Source: Marinibacterium sp050389775 (lineage in GTDB: Bacteria > Pseudomonadota > Alphaproteobacteria > Rhodobacterales > Rhodobacteraceae). Taken from it: a stretch of DNA of 64,000 nucleotides. Of the stretch, positions 9,601 through 18,924 are shown one piece after another. Within the stretch, counting starts at the first letter, position 1, and the number at the start of each line of letters is the position of its first letter. The notes beneath the pieces were generated by a model, which did no database searches, had not been told where the DNA came from, and saw nothing but the letters and a program-made list of their open reading frames with translations. Made by a program: the position numbers and the translations under genes. The stretch lies in assembly GCF_050389775.1 (NCBI RefSeq), contig NZ_CP177144.1, positions 2,480,001 through 2,544,000 of the forward strand, given 5' to 3'.

Positions 9601-9915
9601 ATGGATAAGTTTTTCCTGTTGATAGAAAAAGCTCATGCAGTAGCGTCCAAAACAGTAGGTGGTTTCGTCGTCCACGCGGGTTCTACGGCCATGGTAGACG
9701 GCTCGCCTTTCGTGAAGCGTGACCGACCGCTGCGCGACAAGCTCGTGAGAGACGGAGTGCTGGTCCCTCATCGGGATTTACAGCTTCTGCGGTTTTCCCG
9801 CGATTACGTGTTCGATAGTCCGAGCGCCGCGGCTGGAGTTGTCAAAGACGGGAACTCGAGTGGGACAAATGACTGGAGAGACACAGTAACCGGCAAGAAA
9901 ATGTCGGAGATTTGA
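9601..9915 (+). CDS. Small DUF4357-like protein
   Basis: 104 residues, starting 4 bp after mod and ending 4 bp before the helicase gene, so it is part of the same operon. The GFVVHAGSTAMV...F segment, the basic RDRPLRDKLVRDGVL stretch and the C-terminal SPSAAAGVVKDGNSSGTNDW segment are the hallmarks of DUF4357, a small domain usually fused or linked to restriction-modification and GIY-YIG-type proteins. It probably binds DNA or a partner subunit, but no activity is known to me. Confidence 0.65.
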   Translation: MDKFFLLIEKAHAVASKTVGGFVVHAGSTAMVDGSPFVKRDRPLRDKLVRDGVLVPHRDLQLLRFSRDYVFDSPSAAAGVVKDGNSSGTNDWRDTVTGKKMSEI

Positions 9916-9919
9916 GCGA

Positions 9920-11932
9920 GTGACCCACCGCATCGCCGACACTTTCTACGACGCACTGGCCAAGCTGACGCCGCAGGAGCAGAAAGCTGTCAAGCAATCC
10001 GCCTTCGACTTCCAGATGGATCCGAGCCTCCCCGGCTTCCAAATGCACCGTGTCGATCGGGCGAAGGATCCGAACTTCTGGACCGCTCGGGTCACGCGGG
10101 ACATCCGGATGGTCATCCACAAGACCGACGGCGATACGCTGCTGGCATGGGTTGGCCACCATGATGCCGCCTATCGTTGGGCCGAGACCCGGCGAATCGA
10201 GGCACACCCGAAGACCGGCGCAATCCAGATCGTCGAGGCGCGCGAAACCGTCGAGGATATTGTCGTCCAACGGTTCGTCGAAGAGGCCGTTCTCCTGCCA
10301 CGGCTGTTCGAGGCTGAGTCCAACGAAACTCTTCTTTCCTGGGGCGTCCCGGAGGACTGGATCGGCACCGTTCGGGAAGCCACGGACGAAACCGTTCTGG
10401 ATATTGCAGGCTATCTGCCGTCCGAGGCTGCCGACGCCATCCTCGCCGCGGCTACCGGGGAACGGCCGACACCCTCCATTGCTTTCGCGACCGCACAGGA
10501 CCCGTGGTCTCACCCGGATGCGCTGCGGCGGTTCCGTGTTGTGGAGGACGTCGAAGAACTCCGTGCGGCGCTGGATGCTCCTTGGGAGAAATGGACCGTT
10601 TTCCTCCATCCGGCACAGCGGGAATACGTGGATCGCGACTTCAACGGCCCGGCGCGGGTGATCGGCTCTGCTGGCACTGGAAAGACCGTGGTCGCTCTCC
10701 ACCGTGCTGTGCGCCTCGCCGCCGATCCGTCTGCTCACGTCCTGCTGACCACTTTCAACCGGCGTCTGGCCGACCTTCTTCGTCGAAAGTTGCCGCTGGT
10801 GGCGCCGCCTTTGGTCATGGATCGGATCACCGTCGAAAGCTTGGGGTCCGTGATCCACAGGCTTCATGCCGAGCGGTTCGGCGGAGTCGACATCGTCGAC
10901 GAAATGACCTTGCGACGTTTCCTGGAAGAGGCTGCGGTAGGAGCGTCACTCACTTTCGATCCGGAGTTTCTTTTCGATGAATGGTCCCTTATCATCGATG
11001 CGTGGAACGTTCGGGATGCCGAGACGTATCGCGATCTGCCGCGGCTCGGTCGGAAGCAGCGCATGGCGGCCTCACGGCGCGAGGCCCTATGGGCTGTCTT
11101 TAACGCCACGAGGTCGCGGCTTGAGGTGCAAGGCCTTACCACGGAGGCATCGAGTGCGCATGACCTGCGCGGCCACGGCAAATTCCCATGGACACATGTC
11201 GTCGTCGACGAGGCGCAGGACATTTCGGTGCCGGAGCTTCTTTTGCTGGCCGACGCTCTCGGTGCGAGTCCCAACGGTCTCTTCTTCGCCGGCGACATCG
11301 GCCAGAGGATTTTCCGTGCTCCATTTCCATGGGCCGCTGCTGGCATCGACATACGTGGACGCTCGCGCAGCCTGAAGGTGAATTACAGGACGTCCCATCA
11401 GATCCGGAGGCGCAGCGACACGTTGCTGCCTGAAACCCTCGTAGAAGCCGATGGCAGCGAAGAAAGCCGCCTGGGTGTGACCTCGGTTTTCGACGGACCA
11501 GCACCGGCTATTCGGATCTTCGATGATCCTCATCGGGAACACGATGAACTTGGACAATGGATTGATGACCTTCGGAGTCGTGGTGTCGAGGCGGACGAAA
11601 TTGCCGTTCTGGTCCGCTCGGCGGTTCAGGTGAGACAGTTTGAAGGCCTGAAGGCCCAAGTCATGCTGATGCATGATGCGAAGGGTGCCGAGTTCAGGGC
11701 CGTTGCGGTCGCGGGATTGAACCATGATGTTCTCCCGGACAATGCGCGGCTGCTTGTTGCTCTGGATGAGGCGCAACTTGACGAGGTCATGGCGACTGAA
11801 CGCCATCTGCTCTACGTCGCCGCTACACGTGCCAGAGATTTCCTATGGCTCTCCGGCACCGAGCCGGTTTCAGAGTTCCTGGCAGACCTTGCAGCCCTTG
11901 AAACGGGCCCCTCTGATGGGCCCGGGCAGTAG
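9920..11932 (+). CDS. RelE-like domain fused to UvrD/Rep-type superfamily 1 helicase
   Basis: A 670-residue fusion. The N-terminal ~100 residues (FYDALAKLTPQEQKAVKQSA, TRDIRMVIHKTDGD, VGHHDAAYRWAE) look like a RelE/ParE toxin fold. The rest is an SF1A helicase: Walker A IGSAGTGKTVVALHRA (about residue 247), Walker B VVVDEAQDIS (about 427), motif IV/V FAGDIGQRIF and VNYRTSHQIRRR, and motif VI YVAATRARD (about 630). The start is a GTG at 9920, four bases after the previous stop. The nearest cytosolic roles are DNA unwinding in defence or repair. The gene closes the res-DUF4268-mod-DUF4357 operon and is probably part of that system rather than a housekeeping helicase. Confidence 0.82.
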   Translation: MTHRIADTFYDALAKLTPQEQKAVKQSAFDFQMDPSLPGFQMHRVDRAKDPNFWTARVTRDIRMVIHKTDGDTLLAWVGHHDAAYRWAETRRIEAHPKTGAIQIVEARETVEDIVVQRFVEEAVLLPRLFEAESNETLLSWGVPEDWIGTVREATDETVLDIAGYLPSEAADAILAAATGERPTPSIAFATAQDPWSHPDALRRFRVVEDVEELRAALDAPWEKWTVFLHPAQREYVDRDFNGPARVIGSAGTGKTVVALHRAVRLAADPSAHVLLTTFNRRLADLLRRKLPLVAPPLVMDRITVESLGSVIHRLHAERFGGVDIVDEMTLRRFLEEAAVGASLTFDPEFLFDEWSLIIDAWNVRDAETYRDLPRLGRKQRMAASRREALWAVFNATRSRLEVQGLTTEASSAHDLRGHGKFPWTHVVVDEAQDISVPELLLLADALGASPNGLFFAGDIGQRIFRAPFPWAAAGIDIRGRSRSLKVNYRTSHQIRRRSDTLLPETLVEADGSEESRLGVTSVFDGPAPAIRIFDDPHREHDELGQWIDDLRSRGVEADEIAVLVRSAVQVRQFEGLKAQVMLMHDAKGAEFRAVAVAGLNHDVLPDNARLLVALDEAQLDEVMATERHLLYVAATRARDFLWLSGTEPVSEFLADLAALETGPSDGPGQ

Positions 11933-12003
11933 CTCCAGGTTGTGGCGAAACCGAATGTCGCCGGTTCACTGTTTGGCCTGCTGCCGGTTTCGTGGACGAC
12001 AAC

Positions 12004-12864
12004 TTAAGCTTTCATAGCTCGCTCCTCGAATGTGATAGGGCTTAGATAGCCTATGGTCGAGTGGCGGCGCTTCGAGTTGTAGAAGCATTCGATGTAATCG
12101 AAGACATCTGCACGCGCCTGCTTTCTGGTTCGGTAGGTTTTGCGTTTGATCCGTTCTGTCTTCAGCGAAGAGAAGAAGCTTTCCATCGCAGCATTGTCCC
12201 AGACATTTCCGGACCGGCCGATCGAACAGGTGATGCCGTGGTCGTCCATCAGCCTTTGGAATGGTTCGCTGGTATACTGGCTGCCCTGGTCGGAATGATG
12301 CAGTAGCTCCTTTGGTCGACCTCTGCGCCAGATCGCCATAATCAAGGCGTCCGTGACCATCTGCGACGTCATCTGATCGCTCATTGGCCATCCGACGACA
12401 CGCCGCGAGAAGAGATCAATGACGGCGGCGACATAGAGCCAGCCTTCCACTGTCCAGATGTAGGTGAAGTCCGCTACCCACTTCTGGTTCGGACCATCCG
12501 CATCGAACTCACGTTCAAGCACATTGGCAGCTTTGATCGATCTCGTGCCCTCGTCTTTCGGTGGTTGCCGACGCTTTGGACGAGCTCTGAAGGCCGCCTG
12601 CCGCATCAGTCGCTCAAAGCAATGCAACCCGCAGGAATAGCCCTCTTCAAGAAGATCGTGCCAGACCCGCCGTGCGCCATAGGTCCTGTCTGAACGCAGA
12701 AAGCTCGCGCGGATCGCCAGCGACAGCTCTTCATCGCGGATCGACCGGTTGCTGCGTGGTCGCGTCAGCCAGGCATGGAAGCCGCTCCGTGACACACCGA
12801 GCGCGTCACACATCCAACTGACTGGCCACACCCCTCGGTGTTTCGCCACAAACCAAAACATCAC
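12004..12864 (-). CDS. IS3-family transposase OrfB (DDE integrase domain)
   Basis: 287 residues with the retroviral-type DDE core: first Asp in QKWVADFTYIW, second Asp in HHSDQGSQYTS and the Glu in DNAAMESFFSSLK. The HTH_21-like N-terminus (MCDALGVSRSGFHAWL, YGARRVWHDLLEEG) is usual for OrfB. It overlaps the end of orfA by 4 bp and lacks a good start of its own (GTG). It is most likely made mainly as an OrfAB fusion by -1 frameshifting at the A6G site described separately. No frameshift or stop interrupts it, so the transposase may be active. Confidence 0.92.
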   Translation of the reverse strand: MMFWFVAKHRGVWPVSWMCDALGVSRSGFHAWLTRPRSNRSIRDEELSLAIRASFLRSDRTYGARRVWHDLLEEGYSCGLHCFERLMRQAAFRARPKRRQPPKDEGTRSIKAANVLEREFDADGPNQKWVADFTYIWTVEGWLYVAAVIDLFSRRVVGWPMSDQMTSQMVTDALIMAIWRRGRPKELLHHSDQGSQYTSEPFQRLMDDHGITCSIGRSGNVWDNAAMESFFSSLKTERIKRKTYRTRKQARADVFDYIECFYNSKRRHSTIGYLSPITFEERAMKA

Positions 12865-13151
12865 AGCCGGTCCTTGGCGAAGTAGGCTGCGGCCTTTTTT
12901 AGGATGTCCCGCTCCGCCTTCAGTTTCGAAACCTCGCGCCGCAGGCTTCTGAGCTCTTCTTGTTCCGGGGTTAGCTTGCCGTGTCCGGGGAACGCAGCCG
13001 ACCCGTCTATCTCAGATGCCCGCACCCACCGGCGAAGTACAGTCGCGTGTATTCCAAGATCTCTTGAAGCCTGCGCCGTACTGACGCCACGCTTCGTTAT
13101 CAGCTCCACCGCTTCCTGTTTCAACTCGCGGCTGAATGCTCTTCTCGTCAT
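12861..13151 (-). CDS. IS3-family transposase OrfA (HTH/leucine zipper)
   Basis: 96 residues. A helix-turn-helix (VELITKRGVSTAQASRDLGI followed by VLRRWVR) binds the IS ends, and a C-terminal heptad region (LRSLRREVSKLKAERDILKKAAAYF) provides dimerisation. The frame ends just behind the slippery run at 12894-12900, as expected for an IS3 OrfA that shifts into OrfB. Confidence 0.92.
   Translation of the reverse strand: MTRRAFSRELKQEAVELITKRGVSTAQASRDLGIHATVLRRWVRASEIDGSAAFPGHGKLTPEQEELRSLRREVSKLKAERDILKKAAAYFAKDRL
12894..12900 (-). promoter_or_regulatory. Programmed -1 frameshift heptamer A_AAA_AAG
   Basis: On the minus strand the orfA codons CTA AAA AAG contain the heptamer AAAAAAG. Slipping by -1 leads into the orfB frame without a stop, giving the OrfAB fusion typical of IS3 elements. 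Confidence 0.75.
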
Positions 13152-13211
13152 GTGAATTCTCCAGTTTCATGAACACCTTATCTCGGTGCCCACAAAACCG
13201 GCAGCAGGCCA

Positions 13212-14221
13212 GATTCGCGCTGCCTCGCAACCGCTGGCGTCATGTCTTCCGACCGCACGGCTCGACAGAAGACATGGGCGATGTCCGGGGACCAAGTGGC
13301 GGAATCGGCGGCCAGGGCAGCATCCTTACAAGCCGCGAAATGATCGGCGAGGGTTGCCATGGTCTTGCAGACGGATTTCGGGGCCGGACGTGCAATGTCG
13401 GCTGCGGGTTGCGCAGGACAGTTTGCAGCCTGCGCGGGACCGGATGGCCTTGATGGTTGGGCCTCGGGATCCTCGCGAGGGACTTCGGGTCCTGTGGGTT
13501 CCAAGGGTTCGGCGGTTTTCAGGTGCGGTGACGGTTCGGCGTCCTTGGGAATGTCGATGACGATGTCGCGCACGGTTGGACTAAGATCGCGGTGCTGCAC
13601 CTCATTGCGGAGGGAAGCAAAGTTTGTCGGCGCGGTGCCGTCGCGCAACTGTCCAGTATGCTCGGCGCTGGTGAGGTCCGGCACCCTGATGTCCGGAAGG
13701 ATCTGTTGAATCCGGCGCGTTTCTTCCGGGGACTGGATGCGGCGGGCTTCCACCGAATACAGGTGCATCGCGATACCCAGGGTCTCCGGCGACCATGCAT
13801 GGTCGACCCGCTGCAGCGGGAGGCTGTCGCGGATGCCATCCTCCAGAAGGCTCTGCAGGATCACCGGCATCTCACCGGCATCAAATAGAGCAAATAGAGG
13901 CGGGTTTCATCATCTGCACCGAACCTGCCGCTCATCCGGGCCATGCGCACCTGGCGGCGTAGGGAGAACAGGCTGTCCTCAAGGCAATGACGGAAATACC
14001 GCCCTACAAGCTCTTCGGGCAGTGGCGGCGCCATGAAAACGAAACTGTCGAACATCCGATCGGACTCCTGGGTCAGGTGTCTTACCCAATTATGCGCAAG
14101 ATTTTGGTCTGTCGTCCCCAAGGGCAAAGGAACTGCAGGAACGGATGCAAAAAAAATCGGGGAGCCGACGGCGGAAGTGAAAGCGGTCGCCCTTGCGGTG
14201 CAGATATCGAAAGGTTGCCAT
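13212..14221 (-). pseudogene. Broken DUF6538-type tyrosine integrase of element A
   Basis: Three successive minus-strand frames together give the N-terminal two thirds of a phage-type integrase. Frame 1 starts at the ATG at 14221 (MATFRYLHRKGDRFHFRRRL, the DUF6538 arm-binding region). Frame 2 (about 14127-13870) carries MFDSFVFMAPPLPEELVGRY and RRQVRMARMSGRFGADDE. Frame 3 (about 13870-13212) carries SPEETRRIQQILPDI and the SAM-like core-binding segment MATLADHFAACKDAALAADS. At least two frameshifts are needed. The reading ends inside the inverted repeat of the IS at 13211, so the catalytic R-H-R-Y domain is missing and is not found beyond the IS. The start lies 160 bp from the att copy at 14382, the normal place for such a gene. 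Confidence 0.8.
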
Positions 14222-14381
14222 GCTGGCCTCGACGGTTAATCCGTCGCGGAACCAAGGGAGACACAGTATGTGAGCCACTTGTGCCCCTCATGTGTGCGGC
14301 CTGTGTGCCAGGATCGCACCTAAGGGAGAATGTGAACGGAGCTACTTTCCGTTTTCTTTCAGTACCAACTGGTTAGGTTGA

Positions 14382-14401
14382 TTATGGCTCCGGCGGTAGG
14401 G
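14382..14401. repeat. Internal att site between elements A and B
   Basis: The 20-bp core TTATGGCTCCGGCGGTAGGG is identical to positions 2262-2281 and 21083-21102. It lies between two blocks that each have a recombinase gene at their right end, so it is read as the junction of two tandem integrations at the same tRNA. Confidence 0.85.
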
Positions 14402-14797
14402 TCCGGAGGGGCGGCCTCAAGGCATTGAAAACGAAGCAGTTTTATGGAGCGACTCCCGTCCGACTCCGCAGTGTGTAAACATATGTGCCGTAACCTGTGC
14501 CATCTGGCAAGTGCGGGAAGAAAACCGGCGTCAAGCGCGGATGATCGGGACTTGATGCCCCGCGCAGGAGTGCTTCGAGCGCAAGCGCCGCCGTCAGGCC
14601 AACGCCGAGCCTGCGCATCGCGGTCCGGAGGGCGCGAGGTTCGATATGTCTGTCGCGGAGAGCTTGGCTTGCCGCAAGGGCGATAGTGCCCCAGCGCGTG
14701 ATGTAGGAAGCTGCCGTTGGAGCCTTAGGCGACGCTGGCGGTCACCGTCGATCTTCGGAGAAGGTTTGGGTTGCGACACCTGAACCCTGAGACGGAG
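14402..14797. other. Left end of element B, no gene recognised
   Basis: About 400 bp. It contains ATGTGCCGTAACCTGTGC at 14482-14499, the same word as at 2367 in element A, about 80-85 bp from the att core in both cases. The rest holds no convincing coding frame; part of it is probably the left flank of the IS256 remnant. Confidence 0.5.
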
Positions 14798-15131
14798 ATG
14801 ACGATGACCGACGACAGTATGGCTCTGATCGAGCTGGTTGAGAAGCAGGCCGATGGCGACCTCGTGCGTGAGATGCTGGCCTTTGCAGCCGAGCGTATCA
14901 TGGAAGCCGAGATCGAGGCGCGGACAGGTGCGGCCCAGGGCGTTCGCTCGCCGGTGAGGAAGGCCCAGCGGAACGGATACCGCGACCGGGACTGGGGTAT
15001 GCGCGCCGATCGGATCGCGCTGGAGATCCCCAAGCTGCGCATGGGCAGCTACCTCCCCAGCCCCCTGGAGCCGCGCCGGACGGCAGAGAAAGCGCTCATC
15101 GCTGTGATCCAGGAGGCCTACGTCCACGGCA
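14798..15131 (+). pseudogene. IS256-family (Mutator-type) transposase, N-terminal remnant
   Basis: About 110 codons match the start of IS256 transposases: MALIELVEKQADGDLVREML, AERIMEAEIEARTGA, RNGYRDRDW and LEIPKLRMGSYLPS are standard. The match stops after IAVIQEAYVHGI near 15131, where the following sequence is unrelated; the DDE catalytic part is absent. This is a dead fragment, probably cut by a later rearrangement that placed it next to the uracil-DNA glycosylase gene. Confidence 0.85.
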
Positions 15132-15168
15132 TTATAGTGTTCAGTCGTCATTCTGGTGCGTCTGGTTG

Positions 15169-16047
15169 TCAGTGCTCGGGCGGCCACCATCGAACTGGCT
15201 CAGCTCCGAGCCGCTCCAATGCGTGGTTCACACGGCGCATGGGATTTCCACAGGCAAAATAAGGCCTGCCGCCTTGATATGCTGGATGGTCGCAATACAC
15301 GGTTGAAAGACGCGTCGACCCATCTATAGCATCGCTCCGGAATGAAGTCGCCACGGTAACTCGAAAGAGAGTTCGAGCATCAGCACCCAGCAGCAGGAAT
15401 ACAATCGGGACGTCACCATCTCGCCATGTCAGTTTCCGGAGCAGTTGCTTCATGACAGGCTTCCACATCCGGAGATGGGCACGCTTCATTGCATCGTTGG
15501 TGCCCGTAAAAGTCCAGGCCGCATTGACCGACAGGACGTCTTCTACGGCCAGATGATCGAAGTATGCTGGCGTTGCAGGGGAAGGGATTGCCCCCCTTCG
15601 AATTGCATCACAGATGCTGTCCCAATCATCTTCTGCTTCAGATATTGCAAGGCCTGGATGCTCGCAGGCTGCCGCCGACTGGAGAAGACGCCGCAAACTG
15701 TTGGCTACGGCCATTGGGATTTCTGCGTTCCAAAGTCCATCCTCGAACGCACGCCCGGTAGCGCGTTGCGGTCTGGGATAGGGGTCCTGTCCAAGGATTA
15801 CGACACGGACCTGGTCCGGGGTGAGGCCGTCGAAGGCCCGGCTCATGTGCGCGATTTCAGGTTGCCCTCCGGCCTCCCGCGGCAGTTCGTGGACGCGACG
15901 AGGTGGGGATACTTCAGGCACCTCCCAATCAGGAAGGCCATCCAGATCCGGCTCGACATCTGCAAAAAAATCCCGCCATTCGGCTGGCATTTCTGCCCGC
16001 CAGTCGCGATCCAAATAGTCTCGCATCAATTGGTTCAGGGGAGCCAT
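15169..16047 (-). CDS. Family-1 (UNG-like) uracil-DNA glycosylase, divergent
   Basis: 292 residues. Motif A VVILGQDPYP (about residue 80) carries the catalytic Asp of the GQDPYH motif but has Pro for His. LSVNAAWTFTGT contains the uracil-binding Asn. CDHPAYQGGRPYF corresponds to the HPSPLS loop and keeps the catalytic His followed by Pro. The protein is longer than housekeeping UNG (about 220-230 residues) because of an N-terminal extension and an insert around DWDSICDAIRRGAIPSP. The ATG at 16047 (MAPLNQLMRDYLDRDW) is chosen since upstream codons to 16185 are not conserved-looking. It lies 296 bp downstream of the helicase gene on the same strand. Expected activity is excision of uracil or a related base; its location suggests a defence rather than a repair role. 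Confidence 0.85.
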   Translation of the reverse strand: MAPLNQLMRDYLDRDWRAEMPAEWRDFFADVEPDLDGLPDWEVPEVSPPRRVHELPREAGGQPEIAHMSRAFDGLTPDQVRVVILGQDPYPRPQRATGRAFEDGLWNAEIPMAVANSLRRLLQSAAACEHPGLAISEAEDDWDSICDAIRRGAIPSPATPAYFDHLAVEDVLSVNAAWTFTGTNDAMKRAHLRMWKPVMKQLLRKLTWRDGDVPIVFLLLGADARTLFRVTVATSFRSDAIDGSTRLSTVYCDHPAYQGGRPYFACGNPMRRVNHALERLGAEPVRWWPPEH

Positions 16048-16343
16048 GGTCTCGGTCCAATCTTTTAGTGGTCGGAAAAAGCAATATCGGTCATTTGGCA
16101 ATTTCGAGAATATTACGCTTTGGCGGAAGGCGGCGCTGGAAAGAGTCCGATCATGATCTGTCACCAGTCCAAGGGCTGCGCCCAAAGAATTGCCCCGTAG
16201 GGGTAGGCCGCCTGAAACGTTTTGGAAACCGCTTGGTCAGGATCAGAAGACGTGAGCGGCGCCGCTGTGATCTTTGACCAGAAAGGGGCCGATTGGCTCT
16301 ATTTTTGCATGAACTGACACATTCGGCACGAACGAAGATATTC

Positions 16344-18859
16344 CTATGCGTCTATGCCGAGAAGAGTTTCCCGCGCAATTCGTTCAATCTCGTCGGCATG
16401 TATCTCACCGTCCGGCCCATCCCGGGATGTTATGACACGGTCTGCGTATCCGTTTCTCTGATACCAAGCCTGTTTCTCTTTCCAGCTGGCAGCATATTTA
16501 GGAATATGGAGCATGCCCAGATGCTCCCAATACCATGTGTCTCCTTCATGGCTTATCGTGAAATCGGGGAGGCGAAAATCATTGGCATTTCCATTGGTGG
16601 CGTAGAGTGGAACTTCGTATTCCGGGCTCAACCCAAGCTTTTCGAGAACGTAGGCTACGATCACTTCACTTTTCGAGCGCACTTTGACGCCTTCCCCGGT
16701 GCGGTGCTTCAGCCGATCGGCATAAATTGGCGTTCGAGGATCTTCTTTAGGCAGGATCGCTCCGGGAATATGCGGTGCGAACAACCGAGAGCACCGCCGC
16801 CGCGCATCGGAGGCATTCGCCGCGCGTAGCCGCAGAAGCGGCGTGATGTCGCGCTCTACCAGGATAACGAGTTGCTTTCTGAAACGGGTCAGAGCCGTAT
16901 AGAGAAGCTCCCGAGAAAGGGTGCGCGCCTCCTGCGGCAGAACCAAGAATACAAGATCAAAGTCACTGCCCTGTGCTTTGTGGACCGTCAGGGCGTATGC
17001 CAGCTCCAGCCGTTCCTCAATTTCGCCGCGCTTGAAGAAATACACCGTCTGGTCTTGGGAAGAGAAACCGATACAAAGCCTGTCAACGCCACCCTTGTTG
17101 TAGGCGCTGCTAGCCATCCCGATCTCACCGTTGGCGAGGTAACTCAGTCCTTTCTCTGCTGGGCTGCAATAGGCACGGTCATTGATGACGTTGATAACCT
17201 TGTCGCCGCGGACGATTTCCTCCTGACCGAACGGCCGTGGCATTCTCTTCCATGGGTTGCGGGCATATTTTTGCATGGCGCCGCGAAACTCGCCCTGGAT
17301 CTGTCGATTGAGTTCCGTCGTTCCGAAGGCGTCCTGGCGAGTCGGGGTGAGGATCTGCCAGTTCTCGGCATCTTTCCAGTGCTCGGTGTCGAAGCCCAGC
17401 GAGCGGTTGAACGATTCGTAATCTCCGGCACCGATATTCAGATGGGCTTTGAGCTTCTCTTTGATCAGATCGCGGAGAGCGTCACGGTCCTTCCATACGG
17501 CGATCTCTACGTCACCCAGGGCCTCGCCTGAGGCCAGTTGCGACAAGATTGCATCGTCGTCCGGAGCAGCCTCGTTGCGATAGGTCGCCGCGAGTTCGAG
17601 CCCGGGACTTACCATGGTGGCGCCATCTACTTCCAAGATGCGCATGCAGGTATACAGCTCACCGATGGCGTCGGGTCGCGCACGGCGTAATTCTTCGATC
17701 AGTTCGGCAAAGGGGCGTCCTGGACCGATCGGTGGCAACTGGAATGGATCACCGACGAATATCAGCCGTTTGATTGCATTCACATCCACGGCCTTGAGCA
17801 GGCTTGCCAACAGATCGACCGACGGCATGGATGCCTCATCAACGATCACGGTGGTAGCCTTCTGTGGCGGTTCATTGGTTCGCGTCAAAAGGGAGAATCC
17901 AGGCCCGATCAGCTTCTGCTTGCTGAGAACCTGGTGGATCGTCTGCGCACGACGCTTGGTATTCTCGGCCAGTCTAACCCGCGCTTTGCCCGTGGGCGCG
18001 AGCAGCAGAATCGGGCGCATGGGTTCGATCTCGTTCAACGCGTCCACGAAAATCTTTAGCGCCCTCGTCTTCCCGGTTCCGGCGCCGCCGGTCAGCACCG
18101 AGATGCGATTTCGATAAAGTCGCTCAAGTGCGACCGTTTTTTCGTTGAGCGCGTCGCTCTGACGCTGCGTTTCTGGCTCACCGAGATCTTTCAGTAGACG
18201 CGCCGCCCAATCGATTTTCGGCGCGTCATCATATGATTTTCGTATCATTGTCTGAAAGACAGACGACACATCGCTCTCACGCTGCCGCAATGAACTCAAA
18301 GCCACTACAGGCACTTCCTCGATTTCGTCGAAAGTGAGGACAGATTCGTAAAATTCTTCTTGCCCCAGCACAACCTCTTCATCTGGGCGGCAGACCCGTC
18401 GCTCGGGAAAAAATCCCCGAACCCTTTCAATCATGCTCGCCATCGGCAGAAAGCTATGACCTTCCGCCGCAGCCTGGTTCAGCACGGCATTGGCAACGGC
18501 ACGGACCCGTCTCTTATCGTCTTGCGCCATCTCCCACGGATCACCAAACGCACGCGCAGCTCCCTCGGGGCGGACACCCTGGTCGATAACCTCTATCGCT
18601 ATGGCCGCCGAAAAGTTGGTGCCGCAGTCCTGTTCACAAAGCAGGTAAGGATTCTCGATAATTTCGGACATCGTCGCACTGATGCCGCGGCCCACTCGGT
18701 CAAGTTCTGAGATCAGGTCGATAAACTGGTCTTCCGTCAGTTCGAAGCGAACCAGTGCATCGAGAAGAGTGTGACGGGTCTTCAGCGCGCGCCATTTCTC
18801 GCGCGCACTCGCGAGACCCTTTTGGTATGACCCCGACGGATGTCCCCCGTCAGCGCCCC
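16344..18859 (-). pseudogene. RecD-like helicase with C-terminal nuclease-like domain, 5' end cut off by an IS
   Basis: An open frame of about 838 codons on the minus strand. It has Walker A LTGGAGTGKTRALKIF (near nt 18085), Walker B VIVDEASMPSVDLL (near 17840), LIFVGDPFQLPPIGPGRP (motif III) and a UvrD_C_2-type end ALTVHKAQGSDFDLVFL...LYTALTR (near 16950). The last ~120 residues (RSKSEVIVAYVLEKLGL, RLPDFTI, WYWEHLGML, YAASWKEKQAWY) form a PD-(D/E)xK-like nuclease domain often attached to defence helicases. An internal start gives 783 residues from 18695, but plausible coding (YQKGLASAREKWRALKTRH) runs without a stop to the IS border at 18859, so the true N-terminus was lost when the IS region formed. 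It may still yield a shortened protein. Confidence 0.78.
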
Positions 18860-18924
18860 TGGGACATCTGAGTTGACTTTGTAACGGAGGGTTTCTGGCT
18901 CATCGTAACCACCAAGGAGTGGAG

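Larger units (their letters stand above)
11974..13211 (-). mobile_element. IS3-family insertion sequence (element A copy)
   Basis: About 1.24 kb bounded by imperfect inverted repeats: TGGCCTGCTGCCGGTTTCGT at the left end and, read from the right end inward, TGGCCTGCTGCCGGTTTTGT. It encodes orfA and orfB on the minus strand with a frameshift window between them. The flanks (CTGTT left, GATTC right) show no target duplication, although IS3 elements normally make 3-5 bp ones. The right end cuts the integrase gene of element A, which points to an IS-adjacent deletion after insertion. Confidence 0.88.
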
